This document shows positions 9,143-18,116 of a stretch of 64,000 bases of DNA, piece after piece. The first letter of the stretch is position 1. Each line of letters starts with the position of its first letter. This DNA is from Thermoguttaceae bacterium (lineage in GTDB: Bacteria; Planctomycetota; Planctomycetia; Pirellulales; Thermoguttaceae). The stretch lies in NCBI GenBank assembly GCA_017939795.1, contig JAGBAA010000081.1, forward strand, positions 1 through 64,000, in the 5' to 3' direction. The position numbers and the translations under genes were made by a program. The notes below the pieces were generated by a model. It was given only the letters and a program-made list of their open reading frames with translations, did no database searches and was not told the origin of the DNA.

Positions 9143-11878
9143 ATGAGGATGATTTTGAAATTCATGCTGAATCTGCTCTCGATATCGGTCGGCCCGGCAA
9201 TCTTTCTTCTGCTCTGGTCGGTCTGTGGTCTGGCGTGTCTTGGATGGGGGATCCGCGTGGCTCCGGATGCTGCGTTTCCGGAACCGTTTGCGGTTTTCCG
9301 CAATCTGTATTGCGCCGCCGGCATCCTGATGCTTACGCTGACGTATCTGTTTTGGCTCGGCTTCATCTACGAACCGGAACGCAGACGCCTCATTTTTTGT
9401 GTTTCGCTGAGTCTTTTACTGCATGGCGGCCTTTTCCTTCTAATGAAAGAGGCGATCGTCGGACAGGAATTCGAGCGGGAAGAAGAAGTTGCGCTGAACC
9501 TGCGCAATCTGCGTTCCAAAACGCCGATCATCGTGAACGATTTCTACTATGGCGATCTGGAAGGGGATGAGGTCTTCCAGGAAAACTATTCCGAGACGGA
9601 AGCAGAAAACGTTGAGCCGCAGACGATGCGTCCCGGACTGGAAAATTCGGAAACGCCGGAAAACACCCCGCTTCCCGTGAAACCGCAGGACCTCGACGAA
9701 TCCCTCAAGCGTGCCGAGGACGTCCACAAAATGCTGGAGACGGAACAGAAAACGGCAGGATCGGCAAATGGAGAGGATGCCCGAACCAGAGCAGAAGAGA
9801 TCCAGACCTCGGAAATCGAGGAAGTCCAGCATGAGCTTGAAGTCAGCGACGGTCCGCAGGAAATGTTCGTCAACATGCAGAAGATCGCGGCAGAAGTCGC
9901 GATTTCAGGCGTCATCGGCTCAGAAAGCCCGCAATTGGAAAATCTGACGGCAGAAACGAAACTGCACTCGGCAGAATCGGTAGAACGCCGGACCGTGAAT
10001 CTTCGTAAAGAAGCTCAAAAGAAGAGCGCAAAGAAGACGGGATTTCGCAAAAAACTAAACGAAAATCAGCAAAAAACACTGGCCGGCAAAGAGTCGCGCA
10101 AGGGCGAAAATGTCGTTTCCGGCCGTGCAGGCAACTGGGGCGAATCGGCAGTCGATGAAAAAGCGGGCGGTGCCGGTGAGGAACTTGGCGAACTGCGTTC
10201 CGGTCTGGGAGAAGCCCGGGAACTTGCGGCGGGAGCTGCGAGTCTGAAAACGGCAAAAAAGAAACCGCGAAAGAAATCTGACCGGACATTGACGGTCTCC
10301 GACGCTCCGGCCAATGTCCGGGGCGGCCAGACTCTTGGAGCACGAGCCGGAGACGGCGATGATCTGGCGGCGGTCCTCGCAGGAGCAGTGAACGGCGTTT
10401 CGGATGCGGTGCTCGAAGCGACGGCAAAGCCGGAAAAGATCGCGGGTTCCAATATTCTGGATGCGGAGAAGGAACAGATACTCAAAAACATCGTCGTTTT
10501 CCGGTTTGAGAGATCCGAGACTCCGGAAATGGGATTCCAGCCCGACATGACGGAGACACTTCCGCAAGACGGAGAGGAAGACGAATGGCTCGCAGAAATC
10601 ACCGGAGAGGAAGAGAACCTGGATGGACCGGAAGTGGAAGCCGGCTCTTCCGTCGCGGAGATCCTTCAGAATGATCCGGGCCTGCGTTCCCAACCGACCC
10701 TTCCATACCGACAGAGAATGCGGCAAGACCATCGAAAACTGATCGAGAAAGCCGGCGGAAATCCCGAAACGGAAGAACTCATTCAGCGCGGCCTTCAGTA
10801 CCTGAGCCGGACCCAGTTTGAGGATGGGCACTGGTCGCTGAATTTCCTCCCCAATGGTCTTCCGGAAGGAGTGGACCGGGAAGAATACGGTTTCGGCTCC
10901 ATTCATGCAGACACGGCCGCGACGGGGCTGGCGCTTTTGACGTACCTTGGCGCCGGGTACACGCACCTGGAATCCGACGACAGAAACGAGTACACGGAAA
11001 CGGTGAACCGTGCCCTTCGCTGGCTGATCCGGAATCAGCAGCCGGACGGCGGTCTGTTTTCCATGAGATCGGACGCACACCGCTACGGTCGGATCTACTC
11101 GCATGGAATGGCGGCGATCGCGCTTTGCGAAGCCTACGGGATGACGCACGATGAACGGCTTCGCGAGCCTGCACAAAAAGCAATCGACTTCCTCGTCAAA
11201 TCCCAGGGACCGCAGGGCGGCTGGCGGTACACGCCGGAAAAGAATGACGGTGTCTGGCGCGGCGAATCGGACACTTCGGTAACCGGCTGGCAGACGATGG
11301 CACTGGTCAGCGCGAAGATGGCGGGACTGAACGTACCGGAATCCTGCTTCCGCAAGGTGGAAAACTGGCTCGAAACCGCCGCCGTCAACGGAGGAGAACG
11401 CTACTGCTATCTGCCGGTGAAAAAACCGCTCAATGAGGAAATGGAACAGTGGAAGAAACCCTCACACGCCATGACTGCGGAAGGACTTCTGATGGAACTT
11501 TACCTCGAGCACGATCCCAAAGCTCCAGAATTCCAAAGTGCGGTCTCCTACCTCATGGGGAACCTCCCGACCGTCACGAAACCACAGCGCGATACCTACT
11601 ATTGGTACTATGCGACCCAGGTCATGTTCCACCTTCAGGACGAAAACTGGGAAAAATGGCAGTCTCATCTGATCCACGCTCTCCAAAAATCCCAGGAGAT
11701 GAAAGATCCGTTCCTGAAAGGGAGCTGGAGTCCCTACGGAAAAGCGGCAGACCATTGGGGACAGGTCGCCGGAAGGCACTACGTCACTGCGATGCACCTT
11801 CTCATGCTGGAAGTCTACTATCGCCATCTCCCGCTTTTCCGGGAATTGCACGATGAAGAGACGCTGAAGCATCCGTAA
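9143..11878 (+). CDS. TonB-like membrane protein with C-terminal squalene-cyclase-like alpha/alpha toroid
   Basis: 911 residues from the ATG at 9143, chosen for its AAGGAAG ribosome site; the frame is open to 9020 without one. Three hydrophobic helices lie at residues ~8-37, 54-76 and 83-101. The third reads CVSLSLLLHGGLFLLM, with Ser90 and His94 spaced as in the TonB transmembrane helix (S-x3-H). A long charged spacer (~110-540; Glu/Lys/Ala rich) follows. From ~546 to the end lies a prenyltransferase/squalene-oxidase repeat domain: 'YLSRTQFEDGHWSL', 'WLIRNQQPDGGLF', 'FLVKSQGPQGGWRY', 'WYYATQVMFH'. The catalytic aspartate motif of real cyclases is not seen, so the toroid is probably a binding module. 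Adjacent ExbB/ExbD suggest a TonB-like energy transducer; this is inference. Confidence 0.85.
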   Translation: MRMILKFMLNLLSISVGPAIFLLLWSVCGLACLGWGIRVAPDAAFPEPFAVFRNLYCAAGILMLTLTYLFWLGFIYEPERRRLIFCVSLSLLLHGGLFLLMKEAIVGQEFEREEEVALNLRNLRSKTPIIVNDFYYGDLEGDEVFQENYSETEAENVEPQTMRPGLENSETPENTPLPVKPQDLDESLKRAEDVHKMLETEQKTAGSANGEDARTRAEEIQTSEIEEVQHELEVSDGPQEMFVNMQKIAAEVAISGVIGSESPQLENLTAETKLHSAESVERRTVNLRKEAQKKSAKKTGFRKKLNENQQKTLAGKESRKGENVVSGRAGNWGESAVDEKAGGAGEELGELRSGLGEARELAAGAASLKTAKKKPRKKSDRTLTVSDAPANVRGGQTLGARAGDGDDLAAVLAGAVNGVSDAVLEATAKPEKIAGSNILDAEKEQILKNIVVFRFERSETPEMGFQPDMTETLPQDGEEDEWLAEITGEEENLDGPEVEAGSSVAEILQNDPGLRSQPTLPYRQRMRQDHRKLIEKAGGNPETEELIQRGLQYLSRTQFEDGHWSLNFLPNGLPEGVDREEYGFGSIHADTAATGLALLTYLGAGYTHLESDDRNEYTETVNRALRWLIRNQQPDGGLFSMRSDAHRYGRIYSHGMAAIALCEAYGMTHDERLREPAQKAIDFLVKSQGPQGGWRYTPEKNDGVWRGESDTSVTGWQTMALVSAKMAGLNVPESCFRKVENWLETAAVNGGERYCYLPVKKPLNEEMEQWKKPSHAMTAEGLLMELYLEHDPKAPEFQSAVSYLMGNLPTVTKPQRDTYYWYYATQVMFHLQDENWEKWQSHLIHALQKSQEMKDPFLKGSWSPYGKAADHWGQVAGRHYVTAMHLLMLEVYYRHLPLFRELHDEETLKHP

Positions 11879-12005
11879 TCTGCTCAAAACACCAACGCTG
11901 GCAATTCCCAGACGGCCTTAATTCGCCGATGCCCGCAAACACGCGATTTTTGAAAAACAGGCGGCGGAAAGGGCACTCGAAAATACTCTGGAGCGAGGAA
12001 AAATA

Positions 12006-12049
12006 CGGTTTCCTACTGACGGAAGTTCTCCTTTCCGCCGAGGAAACCG
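12006..12049 (+). terminator. Hairpin terminator after the toroid gene
   Basis: CGGTTTCCT (12006-12014) pairs with AGGAAACCG (12041-12049), with an inner stem CGGAA/TTCCG. TTTT follows on the plus strand; on the minus strand the same stem is followed by TATTTTT, so it may work in both directions. It ends the TPR-ExbB-ExbD-toroid operon. The rest of the 11,879-12,534 gap holds only the promoter and repeat listed below. Confidence 0.6.
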
Positions 12050-12263
12050 TTTTCCATTCGGAATGATCCGGAATCCCAATGTGGTGCATTTCAAACGGCA
12101 GCGCATCCAGGCCCCCCTTTCAGAGTATCGATTGTTTCGTTTTCAATGCGTGTCCCTGAAGCGAAAAAGAAATCGAAAATTCCCCAAACACCGATTTGGT
12201 GCCCCTAAGTCAGGGAAATCTTGGAAAAATCTCCTGAAATTTTAAAATTTTCTTTCCATGCTC

Positions 12264-12291
12264 TTGATTTTCCAGCCGTGTTCGCTATACT
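12264..12291 (+). promoter_or_regulatory. Sigma70-type promoter upstream of the AddA-like gene
   Basis: TTGATT (12264-12269), 16-base spacer, TATACT (12286-12291). Transcription would begin near 12298, leaving a ~235-base leader before the preferred start at 12535. Confidence 0.65.
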
Positions 12292-12380
12292 TAATAGAAT
12301 GGAGTTTTGCGTATCGTGCCCCAAAGAAATCATGGCCCGGCATTTAAGGCTGTCCGAAATTTCGTCCCCGAGAATCGCAT

Positions 12381-12416
12381 CAGCCTGAAAAAGTCACTCA
12401 GCCTGAAAAAGTCACC
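12381..12416 (+). repeat. 18-bp tandem duplication in the leader of the AddA-like gene
   Basis: CAGCCTGAAAAAGTCACT is followed at once by a second copy ending CACC. It lies between the promoter and the chosen start codon. No function is evident. Confidence 0.85.
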
Positions 12417-12534
12417 CGGCTTATGCAATACTCAACAGGATAGATCCCGAATCGAAAGGCAAAGCGCAAAATGCCTGACTTTCGATCGTCCTCATCCTTT
12501 TCGTTTTCCCCAATTTCATCCCTCACGAGATCCC

Positions 12535-15500
12535 ATGAAATCCAACTTACTGATCCGCGCCTCCGCAGGCTCTGGAAAAACCCGTCAACTCAGCCTCCGC
12601 TATCTGGAACTGATTGCCCGGGGTGTTCCGATCCCGCGCATCCTGGCTTCGACCTTCACCAAAAAAGCTACGGGAGAGATCCTGAACCGGATCCTGCTCA
12701 CCGCGGCTCAGGCGTGCCGGGATGATGCTTTACGCAGCGAACTTGCACAGAATGCCGACCGGGAGATCTCCCCGGAAGAAATGCAGGGTATCATGCGTCA
12801 GCTCGTCACGGGCCTGAATCTGATCCGAGCCTGCTCGCTGGACAGTTTCTTCCAGAAGATCGCATCCTGCTTCCCATACGAAATTGGTCTAAAATCGGGA
12901 TGGAAGATCCTGGATGAGGTCGATGATGCACACCTTCACTGGGATGCGATCCAGGAAACCCTATACCAGAACCGGAAAAACACACAGACACTCATTCGCC
13001 AACTTTTCAAAGGGGAGAACAAAACAGCACTGGCAGACGACATCTCCAGCCAAATCAAAAATCTTCTCTCACTCAAACGTGAGGCGGATGAAAATGCATG
13101 GAAAGCACTCATGGACCCGACGATCTGGGTTCCCGGAGAAAAAAATCCATTCGGATGGTTTCTGAACGAAGCAGAGATCGTGGAGATACTCGACTTTTTG
13201 GAAAATGAAGTCGAAAAAATAAACGAAAATCCAAATGGGAAAGTACAGATACGGAATGCCCTCAATAAAATCATTCCGAAGATCCGCGTCAATGACTGGA
13301 TCGGACTGGCGAATGAAACGCTGATCCAGCATGCATTTCAGGCACGTTCCGGCGGTGCACTTCTATTCAGTGGACGTGAACTTAAAATTGAGGAACTGCG
13401 TTCCCCGCTCATCCGTATCGCGTGCCATTCGGCCGCGGTCTACTTCCGGCTCATGCAGGAACAGGTCCTCGCGGTCTACGAACTGATGGACGGATATTCG
13501 GCATACTATGACCAGAGCAAACTGGATGCTAACGGCCTGAGCTTCGACGACGTAACGCGATATACTGCGGAATTCATTGAAAAACTGGACGGAAACCTTC
13601 AGCCGATTTTCTGGCGCATGAATTCGTCCATTGACCATCTGCTTCTCGATGAATTTCAGGACACCTCCCTCAATCAATGGCGGATCTTTCTCCCATTCGG
13701 CAAATACTGTACAGAGGGGAACGGACGGACATTCTTCTGCGTCGGCGACATCAAACAGGCAATCTACCGCTGGCGCAACGGCCGGTCCGAGATTTTCGAC
13801 GCAATTGAAAATACCTTCCCCAATATCGAGCAGGAAAGCAGCAACACGAGCTGGCGAAGCGCCCCGGAGATCCTGCGCTGTGTGAATCGGCTATTTTACG
13901 ATGCCGCCAAAAATCCTGCCGACCCGAAACCGGAACCATTTGCCTGCGGCATCGAGGGCGTTCCCTTCCGTTCGCTCCTCGACAGCACCGCCCAGGCCGC
14001 ATGGGATACCTGGCAATTTGAGGCACATAAAGCCTCTCCCAAGTCGAAAAATTATCCTGGCTACTGGGAATTGCGTACCATGTGTGAGAAAGACAGGAAT
14101 GATCCGGTTTCGGAAGACGGCGACGATGACCAGCCCACATCAGCAGGAGATGCCCAGCTGAAATGGGTCGCGGATCAGATCGCAGAGATCCACCGGAACG
14201 CAGGCAACTGCCATCGCATCGGCGTTCTCTTCCGCCGCAATACGAAAATGCCGCAGCTGGCCCGCTTCCTTCGGGAAAAAGGGATCCCGGTCAGCGAAGA
14301 AGGAAACAATCCGCTCACGACCTCGACCGCAGTCCGGCTTTTACTTTCACTTCTGAGCCTCATGGATTTTCCGGACAGCACAATGGACTGGTTCTATGTC
14401 GGCAACTCCCCGATTGCAGAATACTACCCGGAACTGGCGTGGAAAAATGTGCGTCTCCTGTCTGCAGAAGAAGCAGCGGAACTTCAAGCTGCCAGATCCC
14501 GATGTCTGGCTCAGCTTCGGGAACGATTTCAGGCATTCGGCGTCTGCACATTCCTGGAAGAGCTCGTCCGGTTTCTCGAACCGCTTGGTACCCCAGAAGA
14601 CAAACGGAAACTTCAGCAATTCCTCAATCTTGCGGCAGGGTTCTCGCAGAATTCCCGTCTGGAACGTATTTCTGATTTCGTTGAGTACATTCAGAAAAGC
14701 GTCCGGGAAGATCCTTCGGCAGCTTCCGTTGTTTTGATGACGATCCACAAATCCAAAGGTCTGCAGTTTGATGCCGTGGTCCTTCCGGAAATCGACCATC
14801 CTATCGCAGGGAAACATCCGCCCAAATTTGTGCCCGGCTATCTGAATGACGATGTGCTGCAGGACGTCTCGCTCGTGACGCCGGTGCCGAATAAAGACAT
14901 CAAGGAAGTGTTCTTCTCTGAAAATTCACCGATCTTTCAGGCGATGGAACTCCATAAAAAGGAATGCGTCTGTGAGTCGCTTTCCACGCTTTACGTTGCG
15001 ATGACGCGGGCAGTCTACGCAATGTATATTTTCGTCGCGCCAAAAGAAAAAAAAGCCTCGAAACCATCCACGAATATGGCCGAGCTTCTGCGGATCAGCT
15101 TCACCGGTGAAGAGACCGCTCCGCCGGAAACCCGGCTCGTTTGGGACGGTGATGCGCAATGGTATCTGCGGACCCCGAATACACTGAAAGAAAAAGAAAG
15201 AGAAAAAACGCAGATTTTAGAAAACGGGATCCTTCAGAAAAAAGAGATGGAGCTGGAAGAGACTTCGGTACTCCGTCAGGAAGTCCGTTCCGCCAAGACA
15301 GCAGCTGCTGATCCTGCTGCATTCATTGAACCGATCCGGTTCGGCTGCGATCCCGCTTCGAGCCGCAATTTGACCCGCAGAGCACCTTCCAACATTGAGG
15401 ACCGCCGTTTTGTAGATCTCAGCAAAAAAATTGATTTCAGTCAGCAAAATACGGTCAACGGCAGTATTCTGCACAGCTGGTATGAAAAAATCGCGTGGGT

Positions 15501-16050
15501 CGAAAACAGCCTTCCCTCGGACGAAGAACTCATCGCAGCGGCCCGTCCGTTCGGTTTGGCAAAAGAACGGCTGGAGCGGCTTTTGAAAAGTTTCCATAAT
15601 TCGCTCAAAGCACCCAAACTTCACCGCGTTCTGCATTGGACAACATACCTTCCTATGCTTCGCGAAAAGGTCCTCAAAGCCGGCATTCTGACCGAAGAGC
15701 AGATCCCCTGCACCGTGACCCGCAAGGATCCCGCAGATCCCAACGAGATCCGATGGGAAGTTTACTGCGAAAAAGAACTGGCGATCCGCACGGAAGATGA
15801 ACTTCTTCTCGGTACTCTGGACCGTCTTATCCTGTTGAGAAACGACTCGGAAATTTTCTGGGCAGACTGCATCGACTACAAAACGACACGAAAAGTCAGC
15901 AGTCCGGAAGTTCTGGAAGAAAAGATCCGTTCGCATCAGCAGCAGATGGCCGACTATCGCAAAATGCTTCGCCTTCACTACCGGATCCCGGACTCGCGGA
16001 TTTCGACGCATCTCGTTTTTTCCATGCTCGGTGTCGTTCGGGAAGTTTAA
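12535..16050 (+). CDS. AddA/RecB-like ATP-dependent helicase-nuclease
   Basis: 1,171 residues from the ATG at 12535. An in-frame TTG at 12307 would add 76 residues with no family resemblance, so the start just before the Walker A motif is preferred. UvrD/Rep-type motifs in order: 'ASAGSGKT' (9-16), 'LLLDEFQDTS' (~370), 'VGDIKQAIYRWR' (~403), 'LMTIHKSKGLQFD' (~735) and 'LYVAMTRA' (~820). The C-terminus has a PD-(D/E)xK-type nuclease: 'LGTLDRL' (~1093) and 'IDYKT' (~1114), followed by 'QQQMADYR'. This order is that of AddA and RecB, which unwind and resect double-strand ends before recombination. No AddB or RecC/RecD partner is adjacent; the next genes are convergent. The cytoplasmic repair role is a family inference. 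Confidence 0.87.
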   Translation: MKSNLLIRASAGSGKTRQLSLRYLELIARGVPIPRILASTFTKKATGEILNRILLTAAQACRDDALRSELAQNADREISPEEMQGIMRQLVTGLNLIRACSLDSFFQKIASCFPYEIGLKSGWKILDEVDDAHLHWDAIQETLYQNRKNTQTLIRQLFKGENKTALADDISSQIKNLLSLKREADENAWKALMDPTIWVPGEKNPFGWFLNEAEIVEILDFLENEVEKINENPNGKVQIRNALNKIIPKIRVNDWIGLANETLIQHAFQARSGGALLFSGRELKIEELRSPLIRIACHSAAVYFRLMQEQVLAVYELMDGYSAYYDQSKLDANGLSFDDVTRYTAEFIEKLDGNLQPIFWRMNSSIDHLLLDEFQDTSLNQWRIFLPFGKYCTEGNGRTFFCVGDIKQAIYRWRNGRSEIFDAIENTFPNIEQESSNTSWRSAPEILRCVNRLFYDAAKNPADPKPEPFACGIEGVPFRSLLDSTAQAAWDTWQFEAHKASPKSKNYPGYWELRTMCEKDRNDPVSEDGDDDQPTSAGDAQLKWVADQIAEIHRNAGNCHRIGVLFRRNTKMPQLARFLREKGIPVSEEGNNPLTTSTAVRLLLSLLSLMDFPDSTMDWFYVGNSPIAEYYPELAWKNVRLLSAEEAAELQAARSRCLAQLRERFQAFGVCTFLEELVRFLEPLGTPEDKRKLQQFLNLAAGFSQNSRLERISDFVEYIQKSVREDPSAASVVLMTIHKSKGLQFDAVVLPEIDHPIAGKHPPKFVPGYLNDDVLQDVSLVTPVPNKDIKEVFFSENSPIFQAMELHKKECVCESLSTLYVAMTRAVYAMYIFVAPKEKKASKPSTNMAELLRISFTGEETAPPETRLVWDGDAQWYLRTPNTLKEKEREKTQILENGILQKKEMELEETSVLRQEVRSAKTAAADPAAFIEPIRFGCDPASSRNLTRRAPSNIEDRRFVDLSKKIDFSQQNTVNGSILHSWYEKIAWVENSLPSDEELIAAARPFGLAKERLERLLKSFHNSLKAPKLHRVLHWTTYLPMLREKVLKAGILTEEQIPCTVTRKDPADPNEIRWEVYCEKELAIRTEDELLLGTLDRLILLRNDSEIFWADCIDYKTTRKVSSPEVLEEKIRSHQQQMADYRKMLRLHYRIPDSRISTHLVFSMLGVVREV

Positions 16051-16076
16051 GTGCCGTTTTCAGAACAGTTTTCCGA

Positions 16077-16116
16077 TAAAAAAGCGGTCTGCGCCATGAA
16101 GATATGCGCAGACCGC
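16077..16116 (-). terminator. Terminator between convergent genes
   Basis: GCGGTCTGCGC (16084-16094) pairs perfectly over 11 bases with GCGCAGACCGC (16106-16116). The minus-strand side is followed by TTTTTT, so it chiefly ends the ABC ATPase transcript; it may also stop the helicase transcript from the other side. Confidence 0.85.
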
Positions 16117-16153
16117 CAAAATCAAAAAAATGCCAGCGTTTTCGGTTCCGATT

Positions 16154-16942
16154 TTACTCAATGACGGTCCAAAAACGTCCGGAACGGGTCTGGATCAGCT
16201 GAAGGTCCATCCCGAAAGCCTGTTTAAGATTCTCTTCCGTCAGGACCTCTTCGCGCAGGCCGTCCGCCATGATCTGCCCTTCTTTCAGGATCATTCCGTG
16301 CGTAAACTGCGGCAGAATGTCTTCGATCCTCTGCGTAATGAAAACGAGAGTCAGCTCCGGACGCGTTTCCGCCAGCTCCCGGATCGTGCGGAGCAGAAAT
16401 TCACGCCCTGGAACGTCCAGATAGACGTTCGGCTCATCCAGGATCATGAGTTCCGGATCCGTCATGAGTGCCCGCGCAATGAGGACCTTGACCTGCTCAC
16501 CGGAAGAAAGAACACGGACCTTTTCATGAAGCAGATGCCCGGCATTCAGCATTTCCAGCATCTCGCGGGCTTTTTGCTCATCTTCTTCCGAAATTTCCTG
16601 AAAGTATGTCCCAAGCGTCGCATCCCGGCCGGAAAGAACCAGCTCGCAGGCCGTCAAATTGGGATTCTGCGTAAACTGATGCACAAACGGACTCACCCAT
16701 GCGATGCGTTTTCGAAGTTCCGGAAGATTGATCTTTCCATACTCCTCGCCAAGGATCCGGATCGTCGCTCCAAATCGAGGCCAAAGGTATCCAAGAAGCA
16801 GCTTCACGAGCGTCGTCTTGCCCGCACCGTTCGCACCGAGAATAAAGTACCGCTCACCTTTTTCTACCGACCAGGAGATTCGGTCCAAAACCGTTTTCGC
16901 GCCAAAAATCACGCTGGCATTTTGAATGTCGATCGTTTTCAT
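16154..16942 (-). CDS. ABC transporter-type ATP-binding protein (ModF/YlmA-like)
   Basis: 262 residues forming one nucleotide-binding domain: Walker A 'GANGAGKT' (36-43), signature 'LSSGEQ' (145-150) and Walker B 'LMILDEP' (166-171) followed by N-V-Y-L-D. The switch position after Walker B reads 'FITQRIEDI', with Gln204 where ABC ATPases normally have the H-loop histidine ('VTHR.EEI' in the ModF/YlmA-like group). This may slow ATP hydrolysis. No permease or substrate-binding gene is next to it, so the cargo, or whether it is a transporter at all, is unknown. Upstream lies the Fe-S carrier gene with its own terminator, so this gene is probably transcribed separately or by readthrough. The ribosome site is weak. 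Confidence 0.88.
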   Translation of the reverse strand: MKTIDIQNASVIFGAKTVLDRISWSVEKGERYFILGANGAGKTTLVKLLLGYLWPRFGATIRILGEEYGKINLPELRKRIAWVSPFVHQFTQNPNLTACELVLSGRDATLGTYFQEISEEDEQKAREMLEMLNAGHLLHEKVRVLSSGEQVKVLIARALMTDPELMILDEPNVYLDVPGREFLLRTIRELAETRPELTLVFITQRIEDILPQFTHGMILKEGQIMADGLREEVLTEENLKQAFGMDLQLIQTRSGRFWTVIE

Positions 16943-16961
16943 TGCTGGAGAATGAGTTCAT

Positions 16962-16991
16962 AAAAAATGAAAAGGAAGTCCCGAAACTTCC
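16962..16991 (-). terminator. Terminator after the Fe-S carrier gene
   Basis: On the minus strand GGAAGT, a six-base loop and ACTTCC are followed by TTTTCATTTTTT. It lies ~40 bases past the stop codon of the IscA-like gene. Confidence 0.65.
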
Positions 16992-17028
16992 TGAGTTTCG
17001 TTCCTTCCTTTTTCCGGAAATTCCACAT

Positions 17029-17358
17029 TCAGTGGCCCGCACAGCCCGCACAACCCGCGCCTGCCGGGAAATTCGGATTCTCGATCGAAAAACCGGCGGC
17101 CGTGTCCGTCTGCTTGAAGTCAATGACGGTACCATCAAGGAATTCGGCAAATTTCTTGCGCGTAACGATGGCGATGCCGTCCGCTTCAAAACGCGTGTCG
17201 GTCAACGGGTCAAACTGATTGTCGAACGCCAGCGCATACTTCAGGCCGGAGCATCCGCCCCCCGCGATTCCGATCCGAAGAAATCGGTCATCCGCAATGT
17301 TTTGCGCCTGAATGACGTCCTTAACTTTCTCATTAGCTAATTCTGTGATCGTGATCAT
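17029..17358 (-). CDS. A-type iron-sulfur carrier protein (IscA/ErpA/HesB family)
   Basis: 109 residues, normal for the family, with an AGGAAAG ribosome site. The three family cysteines are present: C36 in 'GGGCSGLKY' and C103/C106 in 'GCAGCAGH' near the end. These bind iron or an Fe-S cluster that is passed to apo-proteins in the cytoplasm. The usual C-terminal pattern is 'CGCG.SF'; here the two cysteines are kept with Ala-Gly between them. The gene lies 117 bases after grpE on the same strand. Fe-S demand in this genome is clear from the multi-cluster hydrogenase nearby. I cannot tell IscA, ErpA and SufA apart by sequence alone. Confidence 0.92.
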   Translation of the reverse strand: MITITELANEKVKDVIQAQNIADDRFLRIGIAGGGCSGLKYALAFDNQFDPLTDTRFEADGIAIVTRKKFAEFLDGTVIDFKQTDTAAGFSIENPNFPAGAGCAGCAGH

Positions 17359-17457
17359 TGGGTCTTTCCTGTCTGTACGAAAATTTTCAAAATCGGGCTG
17401 CAGGAACGGCGGGGAGGACCGGAACCTGACGAAAATAAACCGAAACAGTATCCAAAA

Positions 17458-17471
17458 GCTCTAAAAAGAGC
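17458..17471 (-). terminator. Weak terminator after grpE
   Basis: GCTCT-TTTT-AGAGC on the minus strand followed by TTTT, directly after the grpE stop. The stem is only five pairs, so readthrough into the Fe-S carrier gene is likely. Confidence 0.4.
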
Positions 17472-17475
17472 GAAT

Positions 17476-18090
17476 TTACGGCTTTTTGCTCACGACGACC
17501 TGAGTCGGACGCACGACTCGGTCATGAAGCAGGTAGCCGTCCTGCGCGACAAACAGGACCGTATTTTCCGGCACGTCTGCATTCGGCATCTGGGAGATCG
17601 CTTCATGAAAATTCGGATCGAACTGCTGATCCTGCGCTTCAATGCGCGTACAATGGTTCTTCGCAAGCGAATCCGTCATCTGCTGGTAGATCATGCGGAC
17701 ACCTTCCAGAAGCGCGTCATTCGTCCCTTCTGCCGAAGCTGCCGAGGCGGCCTCGATCGCACGCTGCAGATTGTCCATCACCGGAAGGAGAGCGCGAATG
17801 ACTTCCATTCCCGAATACTTCCGCTCTTCTAAAAGCTCTCTGGAAGCACGGCGGCGGACATTGTCCAGCTCCGCGTAAAGACGCAGGGAACGTTCTTTTT
17901 CCTCTTCCAGAGCCTTCTGAAGTTCCGCGACCGGATCTGCGACAGTCTCCTCTTCGGAAACAATGTCTTCCAACCCCTCAACGATCGTTTCGTCTGCGGT
18001 ATTCTGAACTTCTTCCGTCAGCTCCTCATTCTGTTCGGGAGCGTCCGTCTGCGGGGCATCTTCCGGGGAGGTCTTCTTTTTGAAAATCAT
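17476..18090 (-). CDS. grpE: Nucleotide exchange factor GrpE
   Basis: 204 residues. The N-terminal ~60 residues are acidic and disordered (many Glu/Asp), followed by a long coiled coil and the conserved GrpE core: 'LRLYAELDNVRRRASRE', 'VIRALLPVMDNLQRAIEAA', 'GVRMIYQQMTDSLAKNHCTRIEAQDQQFDPNFHEAIS' and the beta-domain end 'GYLLHDRVVRPTQVVVSK'. GrpE releases ADP from DnaK in the cytoplasm. It follows dnaJ by 26 bases with an AGGAG site, so the two form one operon. The partner dnaK is not in this window. Confidence 0.97.
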   Translation of the reverse strand: MIFKKKTSPEDAPQTDAPEQNEELTEEVQNTADETIVEGLEDIVSEEETVADPVAELQKALEEEKERSLRLYAELDNVRRRASRELLEERKYSGMEVIRALLPVMDNLQRAIEAASAASAEGTNDALLEGVRMIYQQMTDSLAKNHCTRIEAQDQQFDPNFHEAISQMPNADVPENTVLFVAQDGYLLHDRVVRPTQVVVSKKP

Positions 18091-18116
18091 GTTTTATCTC
18101 CTGCCTTTCTCTTTCC

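Noticed and set aside
12307-12534. A 76-residue N-terminal extension of the AddA-like protein from a TTG
   Set aside because: The extension has no family similarity and contains a tandem duplication; the protein normally begins just before the Walker A motif.
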